Below, piece after piece: positions 19,053-26,219 of a DNA stretch of 64,000 nucleotides (position 1 is its first letter; every line of letters starts with the position of its first letter). The notes under the pieces are model-generated. The model searched no databases. It saw only the letters and a program-made list of their open reading frames with translations, and was not told where the DNA came from. The stretch covers positions 1-64,000 of the forward strand of contig DASZNC010000022.1 of the NCBI GenBank assembly GCA_035551615.1, in the 5' to 3' direction. Made by a program: the position numbers and the translations under genes. Source of the DNA: JAKCDU01 sp035551615. Lineage in GTDB: Bacteria; Actinomycetota; Acidimicrobiia; Acidimicrobiales; Palsa-688.

Positions 19053-19571
19053 ATGGTCGGCGTGGACGAGTCTTCCCGCGGTCCAAATCGCGCCGACGAG
19101 GGGGCTCCCCTCCGTGACGCCAAGGGTGCCCTCGACCCGCTCAGCAAACAGATCATCGTGCAGCTGCAGCAGGACGGCCGGCGCTCCTACGCCGCCATCG
19201 CCCGGGCCGTGGGCCTGTCCGAGGCGGCCACCCGCCAGCGGGTGCAACGGCTCATCGACGAGCGCATCATCCAGATCGCGACCGTCACCGATCCACACGC
19301 CATCGGCTTCCACCGAATGGCCCTCCTCGGGGTCAAGGTGGAGGGCGAGATCCGGCGGGTCGCCGACAAACTGTCGGGCCTCGAGGAGGCCGAGTACGTC
19401 GTGATCTGCGGCGGTCAGTTCGACATCCTCGTGGAGCTCCTGTGCGAGGACGACGAGCACCTGCTGCGGACCATCGACACCTCCGTCCGGACCATCCCGG
19501 GCGTGATCAGCACCGAAACCTTCGTCTACTTGAAAGTCGCCAAAGAGAACTACCAATGGGGAACCCGATGA
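19053..19571 (+). CDS. Lrp/AsnC-family transcriptional regulator
   Basis: A 172-residue regulator with an N-terminal helix-turn-helix (LDPLSKQIIVQLQQDGRRSY and AAIARAVGLSEAATRQRVQR) and a C-terminal RAM ligand-binding domain (YVVICGGQFDILVELLCED, VRTIPGVISTETFVYLKV). It is transcribed away from the aldehyde dehydrogenase-permease-ald operon and overlaps the aminotransferase start by ATGA, so it very likely controls both arms in response to an amino acid or amine. The start at 19053 fits a near-leaderless transcript; about 30 extra N-terminal residues precede the HTH. Confidence 0.93.
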   Translation: MVGVDESSRGPNRADEGAPLRDAKGALDPLSKQIIVQLQQDGRRSYAAIARAVGLSEAATRQRVQRLIDERIIQIATVTDPHAIGFHRMALLGVKVEGEIRRVADKLSGLEEAEYVVICGGQFDILVELLCEDDEHLLRTIDTSVRTIPGVISTETFVYLKVAKENYQWGTR

Positions 19572-20956
19572 CGTCGAACCCAACTACCGAATACGACAAC
19601 GACCACCTGCAGGAGGCGGCCAAGCGCCACCTCTGGATGCACTTCAGCCGGATGGGCGCCTACGCCAAGACCGACATCCCGGTGATGGTCAAAGGCGAAG
19701 GTCCCTGGGTCTGGGACAGCAAGGGCCGCCGCTACCTCGACGGCCTGTCCGGATTGTTCGTGGTGCAGGCCGGCCACGGTCGCCAGGAACTGGCCGACGC
19801 GGCCGCCCACCAGGCCAAGGAACTGGCCTACTTCCCCATCTGGAGCTACGCCCACCCGAACGCCATCGAACTGTCGGAGCGGCTGGCCAACCTGGCGCCC
19901 GGAGACCTCAACCGGGTGTTCTTCACCACCGGCGGCGGCGAGGCGGTCGAGACCGCCTGGAAGATCGCCCGCCAGCACTTCAAGGCGACCGGCCAGGCCT
20001 CCCGCTACAAGGTGATCTCCCGCGACATCGCGTATCACGGCACCACCATGGGCGCCCTCTCGATCACCGGCGTACCGGCCATCAAGCAGGCCTACGAACC
20101 GCTCGTCGCCGGTTCGGTCCGGGTGGCCAACACCAACTTCTACCGGGCACCCGAGTACGCCGACGACCTGGAGGCGTTCGGCCTCTGGGCCGCCCGCGAC
20201 ATCGAGCAGCGCATCCTCATGGAGGGCCCCGAGACGGTCGCCGCCGTGTTCGTCGAGCCGGTCCAGAACTCGGGCGGCTGCTTCCCGCCACCGCCCGGCT
20301 ACTTCGCCAAGGTGCGGGAGATTTGCGACCGCTACGGCGTACTGCTCGTGTCCGACGAGGTCATCTGCGCCTTCGGCCGGCTGGGGGCCTGGTTCGGCGC
20401 CCAGAAGTACGACTACCAGCCGGACATGATCACCTGCGCCAAGGGCATGACGAGTGGTTACTCCCCGCTCGGGGCGGTGCTCGTCTCCGACCGGGTCATG
20501 GAGCCGTTCCTCGACGGCCGGGCCAACCTGCTGCACGGCTTCACCTTCGGCGGCCACCCGGTCTCCACGGCCGTGGCCCTGGCCAACCTCGACATCTTCG
20601 AGAAGGAGAACCTGATCGGCAACGTGGCCGAGCGGTCGGCCTCGTTCCGCTCGGTCCTGGAAGGACTACTGGACCTGCCGATCGTCGGCGACGTGCGCGG
20701 CGACGGCTTCTTCTTCGGCATCGAGCTGGTGAAGGACAAGGGAACCCGCGAGACGTTCAACGACGAGGAATCAGAGCGACTCCTCCGCGGCTTCCTGTCC
20801 GGGGCCCTCTTCGAAGCCGGGCTGGTGTGCCGGGCCGATGACCGTGGGGACCCGGTGATCCAGTTGGCGCCGCCGCTGATCTGCGACCAGGAGCACTTCG
20901 ACCTCATCGGTCAGGTCCTGCGGGACGTACTGACCGAGGCCTGGCGCCAGTTCTGA
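19568..20956 (+). CDS. Class III PLP-dependent aminotransferase (omega-amino acid/putrescine:pyruvate type)
   Basis: The enzyme moves a terminal amino group from an amine or omega-amino acid to a keto acid. The 462-residue protein shows the PLP lysine in MITCAKGMTSGYSPLGAV, the cofactor Asp in LLVSDEVICAFGRLGAW, the phosphate cup FFTTGGGEAVETAWKIA, and the N-terminal LDGLSGLFVVQAGHGR typical of pyruvate-dependent omega-transaminases. The ATG overlaps the Lrp stop (ATGA) and has GGGGA 6 nt upstream. If pyruvate is the acceptor, the alanine formed is the substrate of the ald product nearby. Confidence 0.94.
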   Translation: MTSNPTTEYDNDHLQEAAKRHLWMHFSRMGAYAKTDIPVMVKGEGPWVWDSKGRRYLDGLSGLFVVQAGHGRQELADAAAHQAKELAYFPIWSYAHPNAIELSERLANLAPGDLNRVFFTTGGGEAVETAWKIARQHFKATGQASRYKVISRDIAYHGTTMGALSITGVPAIKQAYEPLVAGSVRVANTNFYRAPEYADDLEAFGLWAARDIEQRILMEGPETVAAVFVEPVQNSGGCFPPPPGYFAKVREICDRYGVLLVSDEVICAFGRLGAWFGAQKYDYQPDMITCAKGMTSGYSPLGAVLVSDRVMEPFLDGRANLLHGFTFGGHPVSTAVALANLDIFEKENLIGNVAERSASFRSVLEGLLDLPIVGDVRGDGFFFGIELVKDKGTRETFNDEESERLLRGFLSGALFEAGLVCRADDRGDPVIQLAPPLICDQEHFDLIGQVLRDVLTEAWRQF

Positions 20957-21002
20957 TCATGCCGGGCCGGGGCGGTCCGCGGCCCGATCGGGTGGGGCGC
21001 CC

Positions 21003-22415
21003 GTGGCCACGCGCCTGACCGGACCGTCGTTCTGGCAGGCCCACGCCGGCCCGGCCCCGGCCACCCGGCGCCCACCGCTCGCCGGCGACACCGAGGCCGA
21101 CGTGTGCATCGTCGGCGCCGGGTACACCGGACTGTGGACGGCCCATTCGCTGTTGCAGCTCGAGCCCGACCTGAAGATCGTCATGGTCGAAGCGGCCCAC
21201 GCCGGGTTCGGGGCCAGCGGCCGCAACGGCGGCTGGCTCTCAGGGCTCATGCCCGGGAACCGCTCGCAGATGGCCTCCGGCCCAGGCGGGCGCGACGGGG
21301 TCGTCGCCTTCCAGCAGGCCCTCATCGATGCCGTGGCCGAGATCGGCTCGGTCGTGGCGAGTGAGGGCATCGATTGTGACTACGTCCGTGGTGGGACCCT
21401 TGCCGTGGCCCGCAACGCGGCCCAGATGGAGCGCCTCCGGCGCAGCGCCGAGGAGGACCGCCGCTGGGGGTGCCCGAGTGGGATCGTCGACCGGGATTTC
21501 GTCACCGCCCGGTTGGCCGTCGCCGGCGCGGTCGGGGGCGTGTGGAACCCCCACTGCGCCCGGATCCAGCCGGCCAAGCTGGCCTACGGGCTGGCCCATG
21601 TGGTCGAGAAGCGGGGCGTCCGCATCTACGAGCACTCGCCGGTCCGGGCGGTGGGGGCGGGCCTGGTGACCACTGCGGCCGGCCGGGTGTCGGCACCGTG
21701 GGTGGTTCTGGCCACCGAGGGCTACACCGCCTCCCTCCCCGGCCGCCGGCGCCGGCTACTGCCGATGAACAGCTCCATGATCGTCACCGCCCCCCTCCCC
21801 GACTGGGTCTGGGAGATGCTGGGCTGGTCACGGTACGAGACGGTGTCCGACGCCGCCCATGCCTACGTTTATCTGCAGCGCACGGCCGACGGGCGCATCG
21901 CCATCGGCGGGCGGGGCGTGCCCTACCGCTACGGCTCCCGAGCGGCCGACCCGGCGTTCATCGCCGGGCCACCGGCCTCGGTGGCCGAGGCGTTGATGGG
22001 AACGTTGCAGGAGATGTTCCCGACGGTGCCAGCGTCGGTGTGGAAGATCGACGCTGCTTGGAGCGGGGTCCTGGGCGTGGCCCGGGACTGGTGCCCGGCG
22101 GTCGGCGTCGCGTCGGCCGGGTCGGATACCGGGGGGATGGCGTGGGCCGGGGGCTATGTCGGCGACGGGGTCACCACCAGCTACCTGGCCGGCCGCACCC
22201 TCGCCGATCTGATCCTGGGCCGGTCCAGCCCGCTGACCGGGCTGCCCTGGGTCGGCCACGAGTGGGGGAACTGGGAGCCTGAGCCGCTCCGGTGGCTCGG
22301 GGTGCGGGCCGTCTACGGCCTGTACCGGGCGGCCGATCGCTCCGAAGCGGCCCACCCGGACCGGACCCGGTCGTCACGCTGGGCCGGTTTGGCCGACCGC
22401 CTGGCCGGACGGTAA
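21003..22415 (+). CDS. FAD-dependent oxidoreductase, PuuB (gamma-glutamylputrescine oxidase)-like
   Basis: A 470-residue DAO-family flavoprotein. The FAD motif is ADVCIVGAGYTGLWTAHSLL, followed by AGFGASGRNGGWLSG, the segment shared by PuuB, OrdL and related amine oxidases. C-terminal GGMAWAGGYVGDGVTTSYLAGRTLADLILG is the conserved region that closes the FAD site. It probably oxidises a primary or secondary amine or glutamylated amine with oxygen. It starts with GTG, 46 bp after the aminotransferase, in the same direction; together with the dehydrogenase it fits a polyamine catabolic route. Confidence 0.88.
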   Translation: MATRLTGPSFWQAHAGPAPATRRPPLAGDTEADVCIVGAGYTGLWTAHSLLQLEPDLKIVMVEAAHAGFGASGRNGGWLSGLMPGNRSQMASGPGGRDGVVAFQQALIDAVAEIGSVVASEGIDCDYVRGGTLAVARNAAQMERLRRSAEEDRRWGCPSGIVDRDFVTARLAVAGAVGGVWNPHCARIQPAKLAYGLAHVVEKRGVRIYEHSPVRAVGAGLVTTAAGRVSAPWVVLATEGYTASLPGRRRRLLPMNSSMIVTAPLPDWVWEMLGWSRYETVSDAAHAYVYLQRTADGRIAIGGRGVPYRYGSRAADPAFIAGPPASVAEALMGTLQEMFPTVPASVWKIDAAWSGVLGVARDWCPAVGVASAGSDTGGMAWAGGYVGDGVTTSYLAGRTLADLILGRSSPLTGLPWVGHEWGNWEPEPLRWLGVRAVYGLYRAADRSEAAHPDRTRSSRWAGLADRLAGR

Positions 22416-22454
22416 CGCTCCGGTCCCAAGGCGGCGGCGATCCGGCCGGCGGGA

Positions 22455-22517
22455 GGCGGCGTCTGGTCGGCGGACGGCGGCGTCTGGTCGGCGGGAGGCG
22501 GCGTCTGGTCGGCGGAC
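22455..22517. repeat. 21-bp tandem repeat, three copies
   Basis: Three units starting GGCGGCGTCTGGTCGGCGG (22455, 22476, 22497) are followed by a partial fourth. The repeat lies after the stop of the FAD oxidase, between it and the convergent rpsA gene. It is very GC-rich and shows no open frame of interest. Confidence 0.85.
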
Positions 22518-22587
22518 GGCGGCGATCCGCCCGGGCGGCAGGCGGGTCCCAGTCCGGGTCAGCGGCGATCCGGCGGGAGGCAGTTTG

Positions 22588-22672
22588 AACTTTGTTAAAA
22601 AGTTACAACTTTGTATTAAAAGCCGCTGTTTCCTTTAACAAAACTACAAAGAACGCGGCATCTAACAAAGTT
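22588..22672. repeat. 85-bp four-box palindromic element, copy B
   Basis: Boxes AACTTTGTTA (22588-22597) and AACTTTGTAT (22607-22616) read forward; CTACAAAGAA (22644-22653) and TAACAAAGTT (22663-22672) are inverted. The box positions are identical to those in copies A and C. It forms an AT-rich island in GC-rich DNA and its last base directly touches the rpsA terminator hairpin. Confidence 0.85.
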
Positions 22673-22699
22673 GAGGGCCGGACTGAACGCCCGGCCCTC
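22673..22699 (-). terminator. rpsA terminator hairpin
   Basis: GAGGGCCGG pairs perfectly with CCGGCCCTC around a 9-nt loop, 12 bp after the rpsA stop codon. On the rpsA strand it is followed by AACTTTGTT, the outer box of repeat copy B, instead of a simple T-run. Confidence 0.75.
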
Positions 22700-22711
22700 G
22701 TGGGAGCGCAG

Positions 22712-24118
22712 TTACTCGGACTCGGCCGCGGCCTCGGACTCGGCCGGAGCGGCGGACTCGGCCGGGGCCTCGCCCGCCTCGTGACCCTCGGCCTCGTGAT
22801 CCTCGCCCTCGTGGCCGGCGGCGTCGGCGTACAGGTCGGCCCAGGCCGCCTGGGCCTCGGATTCCGGCTCGAAATCGGTGAAGCCGGCGGCGCCGATGTA
22901 GTTACCGTGCTCGTCGTAGGCGTGCTCACCGAAGGCCTCGCGGTACTCGGCCGCCACCTCGCCACCCTCCGCCGCCTGCTTGATCGACAAGCTGATGCGC
23001 CGGCGCTGCAGGTCGATCTCGATGATCTTGACCCACAGCTCCTCGCTCGGGCTGACGACCTGCTCGGGCAGGTCGACGTGGTGGTTGGCCATCTCCGAGA
23101 TGTGGACCAGACCCTCGATGCCGTCGCCCACCTGGACGAACGCACCGAAGGGGACCAGCTTGGTGACCCGGCCGTAGACCAGCTCGCCGACCCGGTGGGC
23201 GTTGGCGAACTCCTGCCAGGGATCGGACTGGGTGGCCTTGAGCGACAGGCTGATGCGCTCCCGGTCGAGATCGACATCGAGGACCCGCACCTCGACCTCG
23301 TCGCCGACGGTGACGACGGCCGACGGGTGGTCGATGTGCTTCCACGACAACTCGGACACGTGGATGAGTCCGTCCATGCCGCCCAGGTCGACGAAGGCGC
23401 CGAAGTTGACCACGCTCGAGACCACACCGCGCCGGACCTCGCCCGGCTTCAGGTTGGTCAGGAACTCGTCGCGCTGCTCACGCTGCGTCTCTTCCAGCCA
23501 GGCCCGGCGGGACAGGACCACGTTGTTGCGGTTCTTGTCCAGCTCGATGATCTTGGCGTCCAGGCTGCGGCCGATGTACGGGGCCAGGTCGCGGACCCGG
23601 CGCAGCTCGACCAGCGATGCGGGCAGGAAGCCGCGCAGGCCGATGTCGAGGATGAGACCGCCCTTGACGACCTCGATGACCGGGCCGGACACGACGCCGT
23701 CGCGCTCCTTGATGGACTCGATCGTGCCCCAGGCCCGCTCGTACTGGGCCCGCTTCTTGGAGAGGATCAGGCGGCCTTCCTTGTCCTCCTTCTGGAGAAC
23801 CAGGGCCTCGATCTTCTCGCCCAGGGTGACAACCTCGCCGGGGTCGACATCGTGGCGAATGGAGAGCTCACGGGCCGGGATCACGCCCTCTGACTTGAAG
23901 CCGATGTCGAGGAGAACCTCGTCCTTGTCGACCTTGACGACCGTGCCGCTGACGATGTCCCCGTCCTCGAACTCGACGATGGTGCCGGCGATAGCGTCCT
24001 CCAGGGAGGTGCCGTCGAGGTCGTCGGCGACGATCTGGCGGGGGGTGTACTCGCCACTTTCGTCGAAGGTGCCCATCTCAGAGGTGGACACGGGGGCGGT
24101 CAGGGTGTCGTCGGACAT
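22712..24118 (-). CDS. rpsA: 30S ribosomal protein S1
   Basis: S1 binds mRNA on the small ribosomal subunit. The 468-residue protein has four S1/OB repeats typical of the actinobacterial form: GTIVEFEDGDIVSGTVVKVD, GVVSGPVIEVVKGGLILDIG, GEVRRGVVSSVVNFGAFVDL and GELVYGRVTKLVPFGAFVQV mark their starts. The C-terminus is an acidic Ala/Glu/His-rich tail. AAGAAGG lies 11 nt before the ATG. It has its own terminator and is preceded by another, so it is probably a single-gene unit. Confidence 0.97.
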   Translation of the reverse strand: MSDDTLTAPVSTSEMGTFDESGEYTPRQIVADDLDGTSLEDAIAGTIVEFEDGDIVSGTVVKVDKDEVLLDIGFKSEGVIPARELSIRHDVDPGEVVTLGEKIEALVLQKEDKEGRLILSKKRAQYERAWGTIESIKERDGVVSGPVIEVVKGGLILDIGLRGFLPASLVELRRVRDLAPYIGRSLDAKIIELDKNRNNVVLSRRAWLEETQREQRDEFLTNLKPGEVRRGVVSSVVNFGAFVDLGGMDGLIHVSELSWKHIDHPSAVVTVGDEVEVRVLDVDLDRERISLSLKATQSDPWQEFANAHRVGELVYGRVTKLVPFGAFVQVGDGIEGLVHISEMANHHVDLPEQVVSPSEELWVKIIEIDLQRRRISLSIKQAAEGGEVAAEYREAFGEHAYDEHGNYIGAAGFTDFEPESEAQAAWADLYADAAGHEGEDHEAEGHEAGEAPAESAAPAESEAAAESE

Positions 24119-24140
24119 GTAGTCGTAGCCTTCTTTCCGG

Positions 24141-24182
24141 ACAAAACGAAAACCACGCGCAGGGAACTTCCCTGTCTCGTGG
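24141..24182 (-). terminator. Hairpin with T-rich tail between the methyltransferase and rpsA
   Basis: On the minus strand a stem CCACG...CGTGG with inner CAGGGAA/TTCCCTG (24153-24182) is followed by TTTTCGTTTTGT. It lies between the methyltransferase stop (24193) and the rpsA start (24118). It can serve as terminator of the upstream gene; because rpsA begins 23 bp beyond the T-run, it could equally act as an attenuator in an rpsA leader. Confidence 0.7.
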
Positions 24183-24192
24183 GCGATTCAGT

Positions 24193-24891
24193 CTACACCG
24201 CCCCCAGCAGGAGAAACTCCGGGTGATCGAGGTCCGGAGGGCGCCTCCCGTAGTCACCTGGGGTCACCGCCCACAGCCCTTCGACGGCCACGCCGGCGGC
24301 CCTGGCGATGAACCGGAGCTCCCGGGGGGTGAAGCAGGTCGTCCACAGATCGAACATCTGGCCCCGGCCGGATTCGTCCTTCACCTCGGCCAGCTCGTGG
24401 TTGACGCCCCGGTCGGCATCGAAGTCGTCGCTGTCCTCCAGGTAGCGCACGGCGAAGTAGCTGGAAAAGGCGCTGGCGGCGATCCGACCGCCCGGTCGCA
24501 CCACAGCGGCCATACCGGCGATCACCCCGGCGTCGTCGGCGCCGCCGAGCAGCCCGAAGCCCCCCTGGCACAGGGTTATGGCGGCGTCGAAGGCGTGCCG
24601 GGCGAAGGGGAGCTCCCGCGCATCGCCGCGGACCCACACGCCCGGCCCGGCGGCGACCAGGAAATGGTGGGCCAGATCGAACCCGACCACCTCGATGCCG
24701 CGAGCCCGCATGGCGTGGCTGTGGCGGCCGGGGCCGCAGCCGACATCGAGCAGGCGATGCCCCGGGCGGAGGCCCATGGCCTCGATCAGGAAATCGACCT
24801 CCTGCTCGGTGCCTTTGGTGAAGCTGTAGCGCAGGTACGCGAGGCGGGCATGGGCGGCGAGCGCCTCGAACTCCCGACCGTTGATGTCCAC
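24193..24891 (-). CDS. Class I SAM-dependent methyltransferase
   Basis: A 232-residue methyltransferase with motif I LLDVGCGPGRHSHAM, the acidic turn VVGFDLAHHFLVAAG, and GDARELPFARHAFDAAITLC as motifs III-IV. The likely start is the GTG at 24891 (VDINGREFEAL); the frame is open further upstream but there it runs through the 50-bp tandem repeat of the divergent gene. Substrate unknown. Only 9 bp separate this start from the first repeat unit of the divergent acyl-CoA dehydrogenase-like gene. Confidence 0.85.
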   Translation of the reverse strand: MDINGREFEALAAHARLAYLRYSFTKGTEQEVDFLIEAMGLRPGHRLLDVGCGPGRHSHAMRARGIEVVGFDLAHHFLVAAGPGVWVRGDARELPFARHAFDAAITLCQGGFGLLGGADDAGVIAGMAAVVRPGGRIAASAFSSYFAVRYLEDSDDFDADRGVNHELAEVKDESGRGQMFDLWTTCFTPRELRFIARAAGVAVEGLWAVTPGDYGRRPPDLDHPEFLLLGAV

Positions 24892-24900
24892 GGCGGCAGT

Positions 24901-24963
24901 ATGGCCCGGATGAACATCGAGACGGCCCGGATTATGGCGGAGGAAGTCCTGTGGCCCGGATGA
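24901..24963 (+). other. Mini-ORF 1 from tandem duplication of a start region
   Basis: Twenty codons (MARMNIETARIMAEEVLWPG) end in TGA, overlapping the ATG at 24960 of the second copy (ATGA). The peptide differs from the true N-terminus of the downstream protein at a few positions. Whether it is translated is unknown; if so it would be a leader coupling ribosomes to the next start. Confidence 0.35.
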
Positions 24964-25013
24964 GCGTCGAGGCGGCCCGGACCGTGGCGGAGGAAGTCCA
25001 GTGGCCCGGATGA
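24951..25013 (+). other. Mini-ORF 2 from tandem duplication of a start region
   Basis: Twenty codons (MARMSVEAARTVAEEVQWPG) end in TGA, overlapping the ATG at 25010 of the downstream gene. It repeats the arrangement of mini-ORF 1 one unit later. Confidence 0.35.
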
Positions 25014-25963
25014 GCGTCGAGACGGCCCGGACGGTGGCGGAGGACATTCTGTGGCCGGACGCCGATCTCATCGATGCGTCGCCGGTCGTGCCCGACCGCT
25101 ATCTGGATGCACTGGCCGCCGCCGGCCTGTACGACCTGCCGGGCGGCGAAGAGGGAGCCCGGATCATCGAAGCGCTGGGGGGCGCCAGCCTGGTCACCGC
25201 CTTCGTCTGGATCCAGCACCACTCCCCCGTCCGGGCCGTCGCCGCGGCCGGCGGCGAACTGGCCGACCGTTACCTGGAGCCGATGCGCCGGGGCCGGGTC
25301 CGGGCCGGTATCGCCTACGCCGCGCTGCGCCGCCCGGGGCCGCCGGCGGCGGTGGTCGAGCCGTCGGACGGCGGATGGAAGCTTTCCGGTTCGGCGCCGT
25401 GGGTCACTGGCTGGGGACTGATCGACATGGTCCTGGCCGGCGCCCGCCACGGCGACGACATGGTGTGGTTGCTGCTGGACGCTGTCGAGTCCACCCGAAT
25501 GGCGGCCACGGCGGTGGCGCTGGCCGCCATGCAGGCCTCGGCGACGGTCGAGCTGCGTTGGTCGTCGCTCGACGTCCCGGCCGACCGGGTCGTGGCCGTG
25601 GAGCGTTACGACGACTGGTGCCGGCGGGACCTGGCCGGCCGGGCCACCAACGGCTACCTGGCCATCGGGGTGGCCGACCGGGCCGCCCGCCTGCTCTCCT
25701 CCGCAGCGCTCGCCGACGAGGTATCGGCCGCCCGCACCGCCTTGGACCGGTCGACGCCGGACACCGTGGTGGGGGCGCGAGCCGACGCCTCGCTTCTGGC
25801 CGTGCGGGCGGCCACGGCCGTGTTCGCGGCCGGCGGTGGCCGGTCGGCTGAGGCGGGCACCACCGCCGCCCGGCTCATGCGGGAGGCCACGTTCCTCCTG
25901 GTGTTCGGGCAGAGCCCCGACATCCGCGACGAGCAGCTCCGGCGCCTGTCGGCTCCCAGCTGA
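25010..25963 (+). CDS. Acyl-CoA dehydrogenase-like flavoprotein
   Basis: The 317-residue protein has the layout of a short acyl-CoA dehydrogenase: N-terminal helices (TARTVAEDIL), a middle beta domain (RAGIAYAALRRPGPP, WKLSGSAPWVTGWGLIDMVL) and C-terminal helices ending in MREATFLLVFGQSPDIRDEQL. It is shorter than the usual 380 residues, mostly at the N-terminus, and the canonical catalytic Glu segment is not evident, so activity is uncertain. It should bind FAD and act on an acyl-CoA or related substrate. I used the ATG at 25010; the GTG at 25001 is also possible. Its start region is tandemly triplicated upstream. Confidence 0.75.
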   Translation: MSVETARTVAEDILWPDADLIDASPVVPDRYLDALAAAGLYDLPGGEEGARIIEALGGASLVTAFVWIQHHSPVRAVAAAGGELADRYLEPMRRGRVRAGIAYAALRRPGPPAAVVEPSDGGWKLSGSAPWVTGWGLIDMVLAGARHGDDMVWLLLDAVESTRMAATAVALAAMQASATVELRWSSLDVPADRVVAVERYDDWCRRDLAGRATNGYLAIGVADRAARLLSSAALADEVSAARTALDRSTPDTVVGARADASLLAVRAATAVFAAGGGRSAEAGTTAARLMREATFLLVFGQSPDIRDEQLRRLSAPS

Positions 25964-26039
25964 GTGGGTCCTAATGAAGGGCCCGTGTTCGCCGGCGGGA
26001 CGACCGACGTTCATCGGGGCGGCCGGCGGGCGCGTGCCG

Positions 26040-26202
26040 ATCCGGTACATCGTCGACCGATCGGCCACTGTCGTGTACCGGATCGGTACGCCAGCGGTCG
26101 TTCCCGGTACACGTCGCCAGCGCGGGGTCCGGCGTGTACCGGATGAGCACGTTTTCGTACCCGCTCGGTACACGCCGTTTCCGAGCGTGTACCGAAACGG
26201 CG
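26040..26202. repeat. Cluster of GTGTACC/GGTACAC palindromes, copy 1
   Basis: At least six GTAC-centred units occur here. GGCGTGTACC (26131-26140) pairs with GGTACACGCC (26167-26176), and CGGTACACGC (26166-26175) pairs with GCGTGTACCG (26185-26194), so alternative hairpins are possible. A 28-bp part (26147-26174) is shared with the cluster at 59160, with 5 mismatches. The cluster fills the convergent space between the dehydrogenase-like gene and the sigma factor gene. I see no gene in 25964-26219. Confidence 0.7.
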
Positions 26203-26219
26203 CGTTGGCCGTAGCTGCC

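Larger units (their letters stand above)
24901..25050 (+). repeat. 50-bp tandem repeat, three copies, of a gene start region
   Basis: Copies begin at 24901, 24951 and 25001. Each holds [AG]TGGCCCGGATGA and the first 16 codons of the downstream gene. Because 50 is not a multiple of three, each copy is in a different frame. Copies 1 and 2 therefore encode 20-codon mini-ORFs (24901-24963 and 24951-25013), and each ends in a TGA that overlaps the internal ATG of the next copy. Confidence 0.9.

Noticed and set aside
22588..22672. Integron attC-like recombination site
   Set aside because: The ends do not fit RYYYAAC...GTTRRRY in all copies, box spacing is 9 bp in place of about 5, there is no integrase, and copies do not flank a single cassette gene.
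24932..26173. Minus-strand open frame through the 50-bp repeats and the dehydrogenase-like gene
   Set aside because: It is an antisense frame over a plus-strand gene with codon use typical of the real gene; it has no domain.
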